NCBI GenBank assembly: GCA_025991245.1
Contig: BQMJ01000040.1
Location: 62,001-126,000 of the forward strand
Source of the DNA: Galdieria partita
Lineage: Eukaryota; Rhodophyta; Bangiophyceae; Galdieriales; Galdieriaceae
Length of the DNA: 64,000 nucleotides
Reading direction: 5' to 3'
The first letter of the stretch is position 1. The number at the start of each line of letters is the position of its first letter. A program made the translations under genes and the position numbers. The notes beneath the pieces were generated by a model. It was not told the DNA's origin. It ran no database searches and saw only the letters and a program-made list of their open reading frames with translations. Below are positions 36,327 to 47,415 of this stretch, piece by piece.

Positions 36327-37298
36327 TTAGGAACACAAATGGTGAACAGATAACTGATGATTATTTGTTCTCATAACCCACTGCTCCCCAACAGAAGCAA
36401 TAGCTATCTGAGTAGATATCGTCTTCGCGTGGCTTTGTGCCGTCGAATGATGCACAACACAGGTAGCAGGAACCCTATCTTGAAAGCCCCAAGTACCTGT
36501 GCTAGTCTCCATGAGTGGAAAGAACGACGGTTCATCATGATGTCCTCTACTACTGCAGTTAGAAGAGTCCGTAGTTCCACTTTTGCTATGAACTCTCTGA
36601 TCATATCTGGAAGAAACATTTTGATTCGACCTTGCCAGTTTTCCTCGTTTCCAACATGAGCGCAAATGACGAGGTCGATGAGCTCCTCTTAAACCCAATC
36701 CACAATTGTTACATATATATCCAGGAGCAGTATTGATCCTTGTAAAATAATATGGATTGTCTTCTTCTCTTGCGTACACATTTCTTGAACTAGGAGGAGG
36801 TGGAGGAGGTGCAGGATTGGGAAGCATTTTATCTCTCAAATGCGGAGACTTTTTCAACACTGGACACTTTAGTAAATGATGCCTTGCATTAGGAGGCCAA
36901 CACCTAATCAGTTTCCGTTAGTAACGGATACTGTGAGAATAGGACATACTCATAGTTACAAAGTTTACATCTCAACCACTTTGGTTTGGCACCAGTTTTA
37001 GTAAACGCACTAAGTGCGCCCCCTACTAAATCCTCGTTATCTTCAACTCTTTCTTCAAAGCTTGGTTCCATGCTGTCGCTTTGTGTTTCTGAATAGTCAT
37101 CGCCCTTCTTGAAGGACTTGTACTTGGATTGCTCTATTTCTTCCTGAGTCGTCCACGTTGTAGACTTTTGTGAAGATTCTTGTGTAGAAGAAGCAGTCTC
37201 CTCACCTTTATATGACAAAAGAATCAAAAAAGTGGCACCCTGATTGGGATAGCATACGAACCTTGGGGGAGGTCACTGCTACAAAGTTGAGTCTCCAT
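36327..37298 (-). CDS. Protein with W-P-P-N type C2HC finger (unknown family)
   Basis: Exons 37262-37298, 36950-37205 and 36327-36903 encode 289 residues. The ATG at 37298 (METQLCSSDLPQ) was chosen because its phase joins the next exon exactly. After an acidic Ser/Thr-rich region comes a finger, CKLCNYECWPPNARHHLLKC, that is complete only once the 46-nt intron 36904-36949 is removed. A proline run and a second, degenerate finger (CNNCGLGLRGAHRPRHLRSC) follow. The remaining tail is Ser/His-rich. The spacing C-x2-C-x11-H-x3-C recurs in the gene at 39.6-41.4 kb. Zinc binding, and a DNA or protein partner, are inferred. Confidence 0.75.
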
Positions 37299-38020
37299 AA
37301 ACCCTCAATATTCTGTATCCACTTGAGATGAATATTCCTTTTAGAAAATAGATAAATATTATCTCAAACGAGTCAAAAATTCGTACCTTAACAATCCATT
37401 TCATATTTCTTTTCTGGTAGCAATCAAGCATTGTCCATCCACTTGTTACTGATGGGGGGAAAGGACAGTTCTTGTTCCAATCAAGTTACGACATCAAAGT
37501 GTATATCGCTTTGCAAAAACATTAGGACGATGAAGACAAATTGAGAGTTGTCCTCGTTGACTGGGATTTCTCATTGATTTGTTTCCATATAATAGAGGAA
37601 TCGTAGTAATTTTCAACAAAGTTATCTAGAGCAACTCGAGTCCATCGGTTTCTTTCAAGTATGTTCGATTTTGGAAGCAACTTTAAACCATTATCCGAGA
37701 TGAACAAAAACTTTGTGTTTTATTCTTTTGGTGAAGATTAGGTCGTAGGAGTGTATAAGCTTTTAGAGAATATGTACAGTTGAACGAGGCAAGCTCCAGT
37801 ATACTAGTCTCTCCATTTTCGTTGAAGAATGTACAAGTGCAGACAGAGAGAGAGAGAGAAAAGGGAGCCCATTTGCGTTATTTGGAAAGAATGTTAGACA
37901 GCCCGCCTTGTGTCTCTCCATCTTTGAATTTGAAAAACGTGTCCACATTCTCTTCCTATGATTGAGAAGAGTGGCCTTGTCGCAAGGTGGTTTGAGGTAC
38001 TAAAGTAACTTGGAAAATAA
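37299..38020. promoter_or_regulatory. Divergent intergenic region with a short GA repeat
   Basis: 722 bp between the divergent finger-protein and CEP44-like starts. It holds a pure AG dinucleotide run at about 37845-37859. A 61-residue minus-strand frame at 37522-37707 (MFISDNGLKLLPKSN...) has mildly coding-like composition and could be an exon, but no partner exon was found. Confidence 0.35.
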
Positions 38021-39384
38021 ATGGCGCCCATTCAACCTTCTCGTAATACAAAGTTGTTTACCAAGTTACAACAAAAACTAAGGCTTTACAACTGCCCGGA
38101 ATGGTCACAGCTACAGATGTAAGTGAGAAAGTCATCCATTCGGTTACCTCTGTTTCTAAGTTACTCCAAAAGAAAGGAACAAGTGAAACCTCTCTTCTTT
38201 CTAAAATTGTTAAGTTGGATAGCTGGCAAGTTTCCTCCTTATGTGATGGAGGGAATAGAGAAACAGCCGGTTTCCAATCAACAGTTGTCGACCACATATC
38301 GCTTATTGCGAAGGCTTTGGATCATTTTTCGTTGCCATTTTGGGTAAGACAAACTTGAAAACAATATTGGATATCACTGATTGGATCCAAGTTTTCAGCC
38401 ACCTTTTGATGAGGACTTTTTCTTAAACGAAGCAAATAGTGAAGAGAAATGCATGTTCATATTGCAAATAATCGACTATATGGAAGAATATGATCTGCTA
38501 CAAGAAAACACCATCGAATATAACAATAGTCAAAGACTTGGTTCTAAGAAAGACGAATCTGAAACTCGCTCCAAATCACTTGCCTCATCTACGATGAAAG
38601 CAACCGGAAGTCATTCTCCCATGACAAATTATACTCAAGTATTCTATCGAAATTTGGCTAGTCTTTCTTCCAGCCAAGTCCATAGTATAGATGAGGAACC
38701 AAAGCCTCATACTCCATTATTGGAAGCTCCTCAAACTTCGACTTCCTTTGCGAGTTCGGTAAACTTTAGTTCACCTCCTGAAACCTGTATGATGACGGAA
38801 ACAAGATTTGAGAATTTGCTAGGAAAGATGTTGGCTCCTATCGAGCAGGTGAGCATAAAAGTTTGATTGATTACGTCTATTCAGGCATTTTCAAGGATAT
38901 TCATCGTTTAAGTGATCGTCTAGGTAGGGTGGAACTTCAGATGGATAGAATGGAGTTGCAGATTGATCATTTAGTATCTCAAATGAGAAAGCAGCAAGCA
39001 TTGAAATATCCCAAGTCAAAAGAACAATCATACCATTTTGAGGGTATGGAAGAATCTTTTCGTTCTTATGAAGAACAACCTTTTGCTGCAGAGCGATCAT
39101 TGGCTAATGACGAATACCTTGAAGAGCAAGATGCTCCTTCTCTAGAGAATCCATCACAGGATTATCCATCCGATGTTCGAAGAAACAGTATAAAGAGTAG
39201 AGACACATTGTACACTTCTCCAAAAGAAACTCATGTAAGTACAACAGTGCCTTTGTTAATTTAGTCTGGTCTCAATCCTTATCAAAAGGACAACTTGGAA
39301 GATTTTTTGAGAATCCTGCGTGAGAAAATGAACAATGCTAGAGACATTTTACAAAGAGCTACGGAGCGAAACGCTGGCTACTGA
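38021..39384 (+). CDS. CEP44-like coiled-coil protein
   Basis: Exons 38021-38118, 38173-38343, 38392-38848, 38896-39234 and 39289-39384 encode 386 residues. The first 140 residues (LFTKLQQKLRLYNCPEW, KPLFFLKLLSWIAGKFP, TTYRLLRRLWIIFRCHFGF, then ILQIIDYMEEYDLL) follow the pattern of the CEP44 N-terminal domain, which in animals localises to centrioles and spindle poles. A Ser-rich linker leads to a coiled coil (DIHRLSDRLGRVELQMDRME) and a short helical tail. The last intron could be 54 nt (used here) or 30 nt: both keep frame. CEP44 is a pattern-level call, and the coiled coil alone is not specific. Confidence 0.55.
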
Positions 39385-39582
39385 CGATATAGAGGCCGGT
39401 AGTACTCATTCTTACCAATCATACGACAACGTGGGTCAATAATCACAACAATATATCTTGTGCAGTTTATGAAAAAGTTGCTAGTTCCTCATTATATATA
39501 TAGTATGACATTCTTTCAAGCAAAACATCGCAAATGTTATTGCACTCATAGATATTGATACCAGAAACTAAGTAAATGTCAT

Positions 39583-41432
39583 TTATTTGTCACAATTGCG
39601 AATATGACGAAAGGCATTTGGAGGCCAAACCAAGCCTTCACAATGACGACATTCTAACCAACCTTTTCTGGTAGCAGAACGACGAAAATTGGAAGAGATG
39701 GATTCATTTTTATTACTATTCGAGTCAAAAGTAGCTTGATTCAATCGTTCCTTTGACTCATCAGAACCACCCAAATAGCCATTCCATCCAGTGTCATTCG
39801 ATGTTTGAGAATTTTCTCTCGAATACTTTTCAGAAACGCGTTCCGTACAGACGAGTAAGTCATCTCCTTCCTGATTCTTAGAAAGGGACGAATCCGAATC
39901 TCCGTGATTGGAACGCTCTTGATTCTTCTCGACATTCGAAATGGACAAAGGATCATCACATGCTAGACTTTGAGAATCCACCAGTACTGAACAACTTTCT
40001 CTATTTGTCAAACAATCCTGTTTATCTGAACATCTTCTTCGTGAACGCTTGGATACTTGTTGCATTTCACCTGTTAAAAAACACATTGAAGCATGGCGAC
40101 GAGAGTTGGGCGCCCACACATGTTCTCCACATTCCAAACATATCACATATCCTGGACGATCTAAAGTCTTTTTGAATCCTTCTACACGTGCAGCTTCACT
40201 CCAATGACGAAAACGACTTCTTTTCAGACTAGAGTGTTGAGAATCAAAACGTGAAGTATCCGAATGATGAGTAGTCGAAATAGGGGTCAAGTCTCTTGTA
40301 ACACTTTCTCTATTGGAGTTGTAAACCTTGCAAGAATTAAAGTGATACCGACCTATTTCTTTAAAGTCAGATAACATTTTCCAATGATGAAATACTTACC
40401 ATTTGGAGCCCAACATTCTGCTCCACAATATACACAGCATATGAAGCCTCGATGCTTTGAAGCACGAAACATTTCACGGAAACGTTTCTTAAAAGATAAA
40501 CGATCTTCCTGATAGCGCGAATTTCCCATATGACTGGTACAATCTTCCTTATTCACATCACGAGAACAGAAACCACTTGATGACGCATCCGAATGGCGCG
40601 TGTGACGACGAATATTACACTTGTCGATTGAAACACCTTCAGAACTTGGGTCCAAATCAAGAAAACTTCCTCCTCCCTGACTCGTAGAACATATACATTC
40701 CAAGTCTTCCAACAAGTCGTTATGACTCAAAGTAAGAGAAACAGCACGACGACAATGATTGCTCCAAAATGGTATCTCTAATAAAGGTCGCGAATGAGAA
40801 ACTTGTAAACTATCTTCTGACTGCATCTCCTGTTTCGATAATAGTGGGACAAAACTATTGCTTCGTATAGTGTCTACCAGAGAATGACTTCGCTGGGTGC
40901 GATAATTCAACACTGCACGTCGATAGATTCTTTCACTCGGTGCCATTAAACGGAAAAACTCATCATTTTTTAGCACTTCTTGGCACATCTCCAAGCTTGT
41001 CTGACAACCAACTGCACCACTATCCGAGCCTTTCATTTCAGACTGATCTATCCCTTCTTCAGATACCACGGAATTCTCATGCGAGGAAACAGGTGAGATA
41101 GAATAACACTTGAGTCCAACGTACTCATCTTTCCATTCTTGTACTACCCGTTTCGAAAAACTATTCATATTGAACTCAGGTTGGGCAGCTAACAAGTCCA
41201 AGTTCGGCGAAGCTTGTTTCGTTTCGGGAAAAGTTTCCACTGGTACTTCTGACAACTCTTCCATGCGGCACGACAGAGCAGGTTGGTTGCTGGATTCTTC
41301 CTTTGACTTTTGTGGTCGAGTACAACCGACATCTATGCCTTGTGAACTATCTAACGAACTGCTCTCTTGTCTTTGCACAAGGGAATCTCCCAATTGTTGC
41401 CTTTGCACTTTGGTACAACTTCTCCTATCCAT
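39583..41432 (-). CDS. Protein with three W-[AP]-P-N type C2HC fingers (unknown family)
   Basis: Two exons (40400-41432, 39583-40358) encode 602 residues from the first ATG, MDRRSCTKVQRQQ. The first 330 residues are Ser/Glu-rich and probably disordered. Three fingers follow: CVYCGAECWAPN, completed across the 41-nt intron by EIGRYHFNSC; CLECGEHVWAPNSRRHASMC; and CRHCEGLVWPPNAFRHIRNC, almost at the C-terminus. Each is preceded by a similar hydrophobic/aromatic block (HRGFICC, RPGYVIC, RKGWLEC). Basic segments (SKRSRRRC) could be nuclear signals. It is the same finger family as the gene at 36.3-37.3 kb. Role unknown: nucleic acid or protein binding is inference. Confidence 0.78.
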
Positions 41433-42322
41433 CTCTCTATCACGAGGACAACGCGATAAAAGAATTCCACACAACTCAATATTTTAAAATTATGATAAAA
41501 GAATCCAGAAACTTTCACAGAATATCTCAATTCTTCCAAAACAGGTACTCAGCCAATGCGATCGTGAATCGGCAGAGAAGATGCAAGCTGAAACAGCCGT
41601 CGTCCGGTTCTCACTAAGAAACAACAACCAACGCGGTTGACGTCGAAAAATACTTTGTGTATTTACTTGTCGTTGCTTGGAAACAGAGAAACTTGTACAG
41701 AAACAGAACCCAGACTGGTCTAATGTGACTAGGTAACCCGGTTGCGTCTCCCCTCTGTAAAAGTTAAAATAACAATTGCGCGCCTTGGGCGGACAGTCAA
41801 AATTTCGTGTCAAGTTTTCGTATTGAGGGAAAAATGGGCAACGTGTTGTCCTCTGTTAACACTATCCATCCGACTACCCTGCTTGATTTGAATAAACAGA
41901 TGGCGGGCTTGTTTCTTCGAACAGCGATCCATGATGGCAGTCATTCGTACGCTCTTTCCTCCTCTATCCTTTAGAAAGAATCAACTAGCATTTTTCTTTT
42001 GATGTTCGATTCTGGAAAGCGATCCGCTGATAAACATACTAACTATAAAAGCATCGGTACTTCATTTATATAAGTACTTATAAAGAACGACAGTAAATTT
42101 TTTCTACTATTTCACTTGTACACACTACAGTTGAATATTTTTACAGTCCGAAGTAGGAGTTAAACAGAGAGGGAAAACTTCCAAGTACTATTTGATAAAC
42201 CCCAAAATTTGCGTTTTCAGAACAATGCGTCTTCGTTGTACTAGAATAACAGCTCAACTATTCCAAGTATTGCTTGTCCAAAATTACACCGAATTCGCCC
42301 ACAAGTATTTTCTAAAACTGCG
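41433..42322. other. Intergenic, possibly a tiny gene
   Basis: 890 bp between two minus-strand genes. A plus-strand frame at 41834-41974 would give a 46-residue peptide beginning MGNVLSSVNT, which matches the N-myristoylation pattern, but it is too short to trust. An in-frame minus extension at 41490-41813 has no ATG linkage to the finger gene. The rest appears non-coding and AT-rich. Confidence 0.35.
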
Positions 42323-42673
42323 CTATACAGATTTGTCCCCTTTTCTTAACTCTTCTTCGAGTATTTCCTTTGCACCGCGTATCTTGCTCTGCAAGTACGG
42401 ACTACCTCCACGTGACGGATCATTCACAGCTTGTAAAAACTCGTACCTCTTCAAAATATTCTCCCATGAGTCACCTTTGGAAACTCCCAAAATATTATAC
42501 GCTTCGTCCACGGACATTCTTCCTTCGTCTCGAAAAGCCTGACCTGCAGCACCCGCAGCTGTACCTCTAACATGAGCATTGTAGAGCGCCTGTCTGTAGG
42601 CTTCCAGGAAAGCACGAAACAAGTAAGTACCACCTACTACAAGGAGCTGCGCAAGGAATTTCGGAACAGGCAT
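42323..42673 (-). CDS. PAM16: Mitochondrial import motor subunit PAM16/TIM16
   Basis: A single exon of 116 residues from the ATG at 42673. This J-like protein binds PAM18 and restrains mtHsp70 at the TIM23 channel. The hydrophobic N-terminus (FLAQLLVVGGTYLFRAFLEAYRQA) and the J-like region (RMSVDEAYNILGV, then ILKRYEFLQAVNDPSRGGSPYLQSKI) are typical, with DPS in place of the catalytic HPD. The length matches the family. No introns. Confidence 0.93.
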   Translation of the reverse strand: MPVPKFLAQLLVVGGTYLFRAFLEAYRQALYNAHVRGTAAGAAGQAFRDEGRMSVDEAYNILGVSKGDSWENILKRYEFLQAVNDPSRGGSPYLQSKIRGAKEILEEELRKGDKSV

Positions 42674-42996
42674 CGAAGAAAAAGCCCTCCCCGCATAAAC
42701 CAATTAACGACAATCTGTTAATCGCTACGAACAAGCGAACACATGTTTGATAAACATTACATTTATACTTTTAATTTTTCTTAAAATTGAAACACGCTAA
42801 TATTAATATATCAAAACTTTTTAATTACTTGATACTAGTTTTTTAAAAGCTACGTTATATAAATTATAAATGGCTAAGTATTAACTATTCACATTAATTA
42901 ATTTATTTGGCAAGAAGTTGTGACAACATCATTAAATTGTATTATTAAAAAAATTAAACAATAGGCTTGGTAACTTATTGATTTCAATTCTAATTT
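42674..42996. promoter_or_regulatory. AT-rich divergent intergenic region
   Basis: 323 bp between divergent PAM16 and YqgF starts. The stretch 42760-42960 is far more AT-rich than its surroundings, with many TATAAA-like and poly-A/T tracts. It is probably a shared promoter. Confidence 0.45.
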
Positions 42997-43600
42997 ATGC
43001 CTGAATTCTTGGGTCCTTCACAAATCGAAAAACTTCTTACAAGAGCAGTCGTGACTGAAACTTTTTTAGGCGTAGACGTAGGGTCCTCTTGTGTCGGTTT
43101 AGCAATCGCGCAGCATGGGTATGTTTGCTTCGTTTGTACTGTTTCTTGTCTAAGGGAACATTAGAAGTAAGATGGCTTTTCCCTTGTCTTGGTTTAAACG
43201 TCGAAAGCCCCAGGAAGACGCTAAAGTGGTACATAACGTTTTAATCTCTAACCGTATTGATGTTTGTGTGTTTGGATATCCCTTGACTTTGAGTGGCGGT
43301 GAAGGTGAAAACGTGAGAAAATTATTATATTTTTATTAAATTTTAACTTTACTTTAGTGCCGCAATGTTGCTTTGTTCGTCAAAGGTTTGCTACAGAACG
43401 GGGCTTTCTTGGACACAAAAGTACATAGTTGTTTATTTTGGGATGAAAGATTTTCAACACAGATGGCGAAACGAGTTGTTCTTCGAACAAAGGAGAACTT
43501 GAGAGATTTGCGAGATCCATCGAAAGATGAAATGAAAAAAGAAGTGGATAAATATTCTGCAGCTTTTTTGCTGCAGACTGTACTAGATCGTTTTCCATAG
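42997..43600 (+). CDS. YqgF/RuvX-family nuclease-like protein
   Basis: Three exons (42997-43118, 43165-43312, 43358-43600) encode 170 residues. The RNase H-like fold is marked by FLGVDVGSSCVGLAIAQHG, then VCVFGYPLTLSGGEGEN and LFWDERFSTQMAKRVVL, which hold the two acidic positions (the D of GVDVG and the DE of WDERFST). The bacterial protein acts in 16S rRNA 5'-end maturation, and the eukaryotic copies are usually plastid or mitochondrial. The N-terminus is short (MPEFLGPSQIEKLL) and not a clear transit peptide. The two introns (46 and 45 nt) both join cleanly. Confidence 0.85.
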
Positions 43601-44073
43601 TATTTAGAGCAATTCTTGTATGATAATATTACGGAGCTGGAAATGTTTCTTTAGAATTCCTCTCAAAAATAGTGATTGAATTCATTGATATTATTGAGAA
43701 ATTGCGATCTGGTTGAGTTGTTGTAACATTTTTTTTGTTTATCTTTTTGTTTCTCGTTGACATTGACCTGTAACAAATCTCACTATGACTCATTTATCAA
43801 GTTCATATTTGTATCTTGAGAGAAACTAACTTGCTATAAAATATGAGTCATATCCATTTTGTTTGTTAATCATAGAATTGAAGATATTGGAATGAATTGG
43901 AACTTGTCTGTAAAGCTTTACAAGGCTAGAAGAGAGCTAAAAAATCATATTTGACGAACAAAATTTAGTGGCAATGGCATTACAAAGGATACACGAGTGC
44001 TGAGTGGAGATGCAAACGACGAAATGAAAGAAAAGTTGATAGCAAATACAAAAGACAACGCTTTTATAACGAT
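43601..44073. other. Intergenic, no gene seen
   Basis: 473 bp, AT-rich, between two plus-strand genes. It contains several ATGs with stops soon after and no coding-like frame. Presumably a 3' UTR followed by the Obg-type gene promoter. Confidence 0.45.
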
Positions 44074-45342
44074 ATGAAGCAGGTGTTATTAACCCAATTT
44101 GCTTTTTGTAGAAGTTTTATGGCTCCTTACTTACATAAACTTGCCGGGACAATTACAAATATCTCCAGCTGTGTCGAACCTAAGCGTTGTCTAAGTTGTA
44201 GGTTTGTTGATCGTGTTCGTTTAGTAGTTTCTGGAGGAAATGGAGGTCCAGGTTTATCCAGTTTTACTAGAGATCGTGATCATGAGTGTGGTGCTCCTGA
44301 CGGTGGAAATGGAGGTAGAGGTGGTAATGTATATGTAGAGTCTCGAACGGATTGCAAGAGTCTTCCAAGCTCTCAGAAAAGCTTTCATGGAGAGTTGGGA
44401 GGATCTGGAGGACGTTTTTGTTGTGATGGAGCTCGTGGTAAGGATTGCGTTATCCATGTTCCTTGTGGAACTCTAGTAAAGGCAGTTTTCCAACAAGAAG
44501 AGAGTGTATTATTAGAAGAAGAGAAGAGTGATTCTAGTGTATTTACTAAAAGCGGCATAGCAATATTGGGAGATTTGAATTTGGATGGTGAACGAATATT
44601 GGTTGCAGCAGGTGGAAAGGGTGGAAGAGGCAATTATTCTTTTCACAATTCGAGGAAGAAACCGATAGACTTTTTTGAACACGGCTTTGCAGGTCAAAGC
44701 CGTTTGATTGAGTTGGAGTTGAAGTCCATCGCAGATGTTGGTTTAGTTGGTTTTCCTAATGCTGGAAAGAGTTGTCTTTTACGTGCCATTTCTCGAGCAA
44801 AGCCAAAGGTAGCTCCTTATCCATTTACTACTTTGCGTCCTCATCTGGGTGTTGTACAATGTAATGCTATCTTTACTTGTGCAGATATACCTGGTTTAGT
44901 GGAAGGCGCTTATCAAAATCGAGGACTTGGACATGATTTTCTAAGACATATTGAACGTACTTCCATATTACTCTATGTCATAGACATCAGTGGATATGAA
45001 GATTTAGATATTGCATCCACTTTCAACATATTAAGAAGAGAAGTAGAGTTGTACAATCCCAGTCTTGTGAAACGACCAAGTGCCATCGTATTGAATAAGA
45101 TGGATCTTGTCCAACACAATACAGAGTTACTTGAAACATGTGAAGAGTTTATTCATAGTATGTCGGATGATATTCCGATATTTCCTATTTCTGCAGAAGA
45201 AAAGTTGGGTTTATCTCCTTTGGTAAGTTATTTAGATGAAATGGTTGTTCGTATAGGCAAAAGGCAACGATTGAGTTCAACAGAGTTGGAGTTTGATAGA
45301 GTTCTTGAGGAAGAAGTTATGCAAGAAGAGAAAGAGCCATAA
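44074..45342 (+). CDS. Obg-family GTPase, mitochondrial type
   Basis: A single exon of 422 residues. The N-terminal Obg fold is glycine-rich (GGNGGPGLSSFTRDRD, GGNGGRGGNVYVES, LGGSGGRFCCDGARGKDC) and the G domain holds GFPNAGKS (P-loop, residue about 226), PFTT, DIPGLVEGA (G3), LNKMD (G4) and ISAEE (G5). Obg GTPases assist assembly of the large ribosomal subunit. The first 30 residues (MKQVLLTQFAFCRSFMAPYL) fit an organelle presequence, and the short C-terminus fits the MTG2/GTPBP5 group. A plastid ObgC identity cannot be excluded. Confidence 0.93.
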   Translation: MKQVLLTQFAFCRSFMAPYLHKLAGTITNISSCVEPKRCLSCRFVDRVRLVVSGGNGGPGLSSFTRDRDHECGAPDGGNGGRGGNVYVESRTDCKSLPSSQKSFHGELGGSGGRFCCDGARGKDCVIHVPCGTLVKAVFQQEESVLLEEEKSDSSVFTKSGIAILGDLNLDGERILVAAGGKGGRGNYSFHNSRKKPIDFFEHGFAGQSRLIELELKSIADVGLVGFPNAGKSCLLRAISRAKPKVAPYPFTTLRPHLGVVQCNAIFTCADIPGLVEGAYQNRGLGHDFLRHIERTSILLYVIDISGYEDLDIASTFNILRREVELYNPSLVKRPSAIVLNKMDLVQHNTELLETCEEFIHSMSDDIPIFPISAEEKLGLSPLVSYLDEMVVRIGKRQRLSSTELEFDRVLEEEVMQEEKEP

Positions 45343-45514
45343 AGATATGAGTCCGTTTTTATAGTGTCTTTGTTTAGATAAATATTTGTTAATGTTGCCA
45401 ACAAGTATCCGTTACTTATTTGGTCATAAAGAGAAAACTGTTGAACAAATCTTATCGTCCATTCTCTTTTGCTGTATTGGGAACACAAGTAGTGTTGAAT
45501 GATTTTGGTTTCTG

Positions 45515-46213
45515 ATGACTAGTGCAGAAGAAGAACACGATTATTTATTCAAAAGTATGTAGAATGAAGTTATTGTTATATTTTATGCTAAGTGGGTGGT
45601 AGTTGTTCTTGTGGGTGACTCGGGAGTAGGTAAATCCAACTTGTTATGGCGGTTTACTAGAAATGAGTTTCACCTCGACTCCAAATCAACTATTGGAGTA
45701 GAGTTTGCCACCAAGACTGTATATTTGGAAGATGGAAAAGTTGTCAAAGCACAAATATGGGATACAGCGGGACAAGAGAGATATAAAGCCATCACAGCTG
45801 CTTATTATAGAGGAGCATTTGGTGCACTGTTGGTTTACGATATTACCCAAAAAGTATCATTGGAAAACATTCCAAGGTGGCTAAGGGAATTACGTGAACA
45901 TGTAGATAATCAAATCATAGTCATGTTGGTTGGAAACAAGTGTGACTTGAGGCACTTGAGACAAGTTGAGATAGAACAAGGAAAGAAACTAGCTGAAGAA
46001 GAGGGATTGCTATTTTTAGAAACTTCTGCACTTGACTCCACCAACGTAGAAGAAGCATTTACGCAATTGATTCACGAAATATATCGATTGATGAAAAAGA
46101 AGGCACTTGTTAACGAATCTACTCAGTCTTTTGCTCTGAAACAAGATAATACTGTGGTTATTCGAGATCCTAGTGCAGCAAAATCTTCCAAAAAGAAAAA
46201 GTGTTGTACTTGA
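45515..46213 (+). CDS. RAB11: Rab11/RabA small GTPase
   Basis: Exons 45515-45554 and 45603-46213 encode 216 residues. The 48-nt intron joins EHDYLFK to [15 protein letters not shown]. Using the 3' splice site GGTAG at 45602 restores the family sequence exactly. G motifs are [35 protein letters not shown] and ETSALDS. Effector and hypervariable features match Rab11, which controls recycling and post-Golgi traffic. The C-terminus is KKKKCCT, so two adjacent cysteines for double geranylgeranylation are followed by only one residue. Confidence 0.94.
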
Positions 46214-46282
46214 GATATCACAATTGCTTTATGGCATTTTTGTTCCAACAACGCTCATAAAAAGTTTTGGGAAACTACACTT

Positions 46283-47376
46283 TTATTCGTCGCATTCTGA
46301 AATATAGCCATTCCTTTGAAGTGAATGTTTGGCTTTGTCTAATTGTTCTTCAAAACAAGTTTTAAATGACATAATATCGCTCCATTTCTTGTTCTTCCAA
46401 CTGCGATGAAAACGAATCCACAACTCACAATATCTTTCATGAATCATGTTCAAGGCTTGTTCTTCTGAACATCCATATAGAAGAGCATCCAAATAGTCTT
46501 CATCGAGTAGTTGTACAATAGCAACTGTACATCGAATACCAACACATGCAAAAGGATAACTTTACAGAACCATGAAACACAACAAAGCTCCAACTCTCAC
46601 TAACCTTTCACTTGCTTCATTCAACATTTGTAAAACTAACTCTCGTCTCGTTTCTGCAAAATATACCAATTGTTGCAAAGCAAGAAATCCACCTCCTCGA
46701 AAGTCTGTGGCAGGATCCTTTCCTTGAAAGCCAAGTTTTGCCCACTCTTCACTCTTTTTGTGAAAAGACTCGTGTGACGTAGAAGCAAGCAACAAATCCC
46801 ACAACTTTATCCAATCTGATTATTATACAGATAAAGTATTTAGATTCATACCTTGAAAAGGGTTTCTTCATGGAGTGGATTGTCGTGGTCAAAACAAGTG
46901 GTCTGTCGTTGTCTAATTCTTTCTTTTAAATACTGTAGATGTTTCAAGTCCTCCAGAACAGCCACAAGGTCTCTAATGTTGTTCAGTAATCTATTCTTTG
47001 ACTTTTGAATGAGTGTCTATATGAGTATGGCTTACGTTTTGATATTGTCTGGTTGCTTTGGAGTCTTTTCCAATATCCAATTGCTTATCAGCTCCACATC
47101 AAAGTCTGAGTTGTTTTGTATGATATGATAAATATTAGCACAGTTGGGAGTACTTTGTAGACTAGACTTGAGTTCTTTGATGGTTTGTGGACCTCTTCCT
47201 TTGCGTAAAGTTGAGTTGCAAAACTGAGTAATGTCTTTGCTTATCCTTGGACGGGATATGAAATAATAGGAATAGTTGTCCTTTTGAAAGACAACTTTGG
47301 CAATATGAGTTAAAAACCTCCATAAAATAGATTTCCACCTTTGAATATGGACGACTAGTCGTTGCCAATACGTCAT
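46283..47376 (-). CDS. ELMO/CED-12 domain protein
   Basis: Exons 47036-47376, 46852-46990, 46605-46804 and 46283-46559 encode 318 residues. The ELMO domain is recognised from LWDLLLASTSHESF, KLGFQGKDPATDFRGGGFLALQQLVYF and, after removal of a 45-nt intron, SYPFACVGIRCTVAIVQLL. Stand-alone ELMOD proteins act as GAPs for Arf/Arl GTPases: the catalytic arginine region is the FRGGG part. The start at 47376 (MTYWQRLVVHI) is preferred to an ATG at 47469 because the divergent nitrilase starts at 47416. With 47469 the two coding regions would overlap head to head. Confidence 0.85.
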
Positions 47377-47415
47377 TTTGTACAAGTTGTTTCTCCTTCC
47401 ACAAAGAACGAAACC

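Noticed and set aside
37522-37707. 61-residue minus-strand frame (MFISDNGLKLLPK...) in the gap before the CEP44-like gene
   Set aside because: Short, isolated and without splice partners. Kept only as a remark in the intergenic entry.
38101-38358. Alternative frame MVTATDVSEKVIHSV as the N-terminus of the CEP44-like gene
   Set aside because: It reads through two introns and ends at a stop, while the spliced frame from 38021 continues into the long exon with correct phase.
41490-41813. 107-residue minus-strand frame upstream of the three-finger gene
   Set aside because: Composition is not protein-like and no splice joins it to the ATG at 41432.
42192-42542. 116-residue plus-strand frame opposite PAM16
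   Set aside because: It is a shadow of PAM16, whose sequence matches the family.
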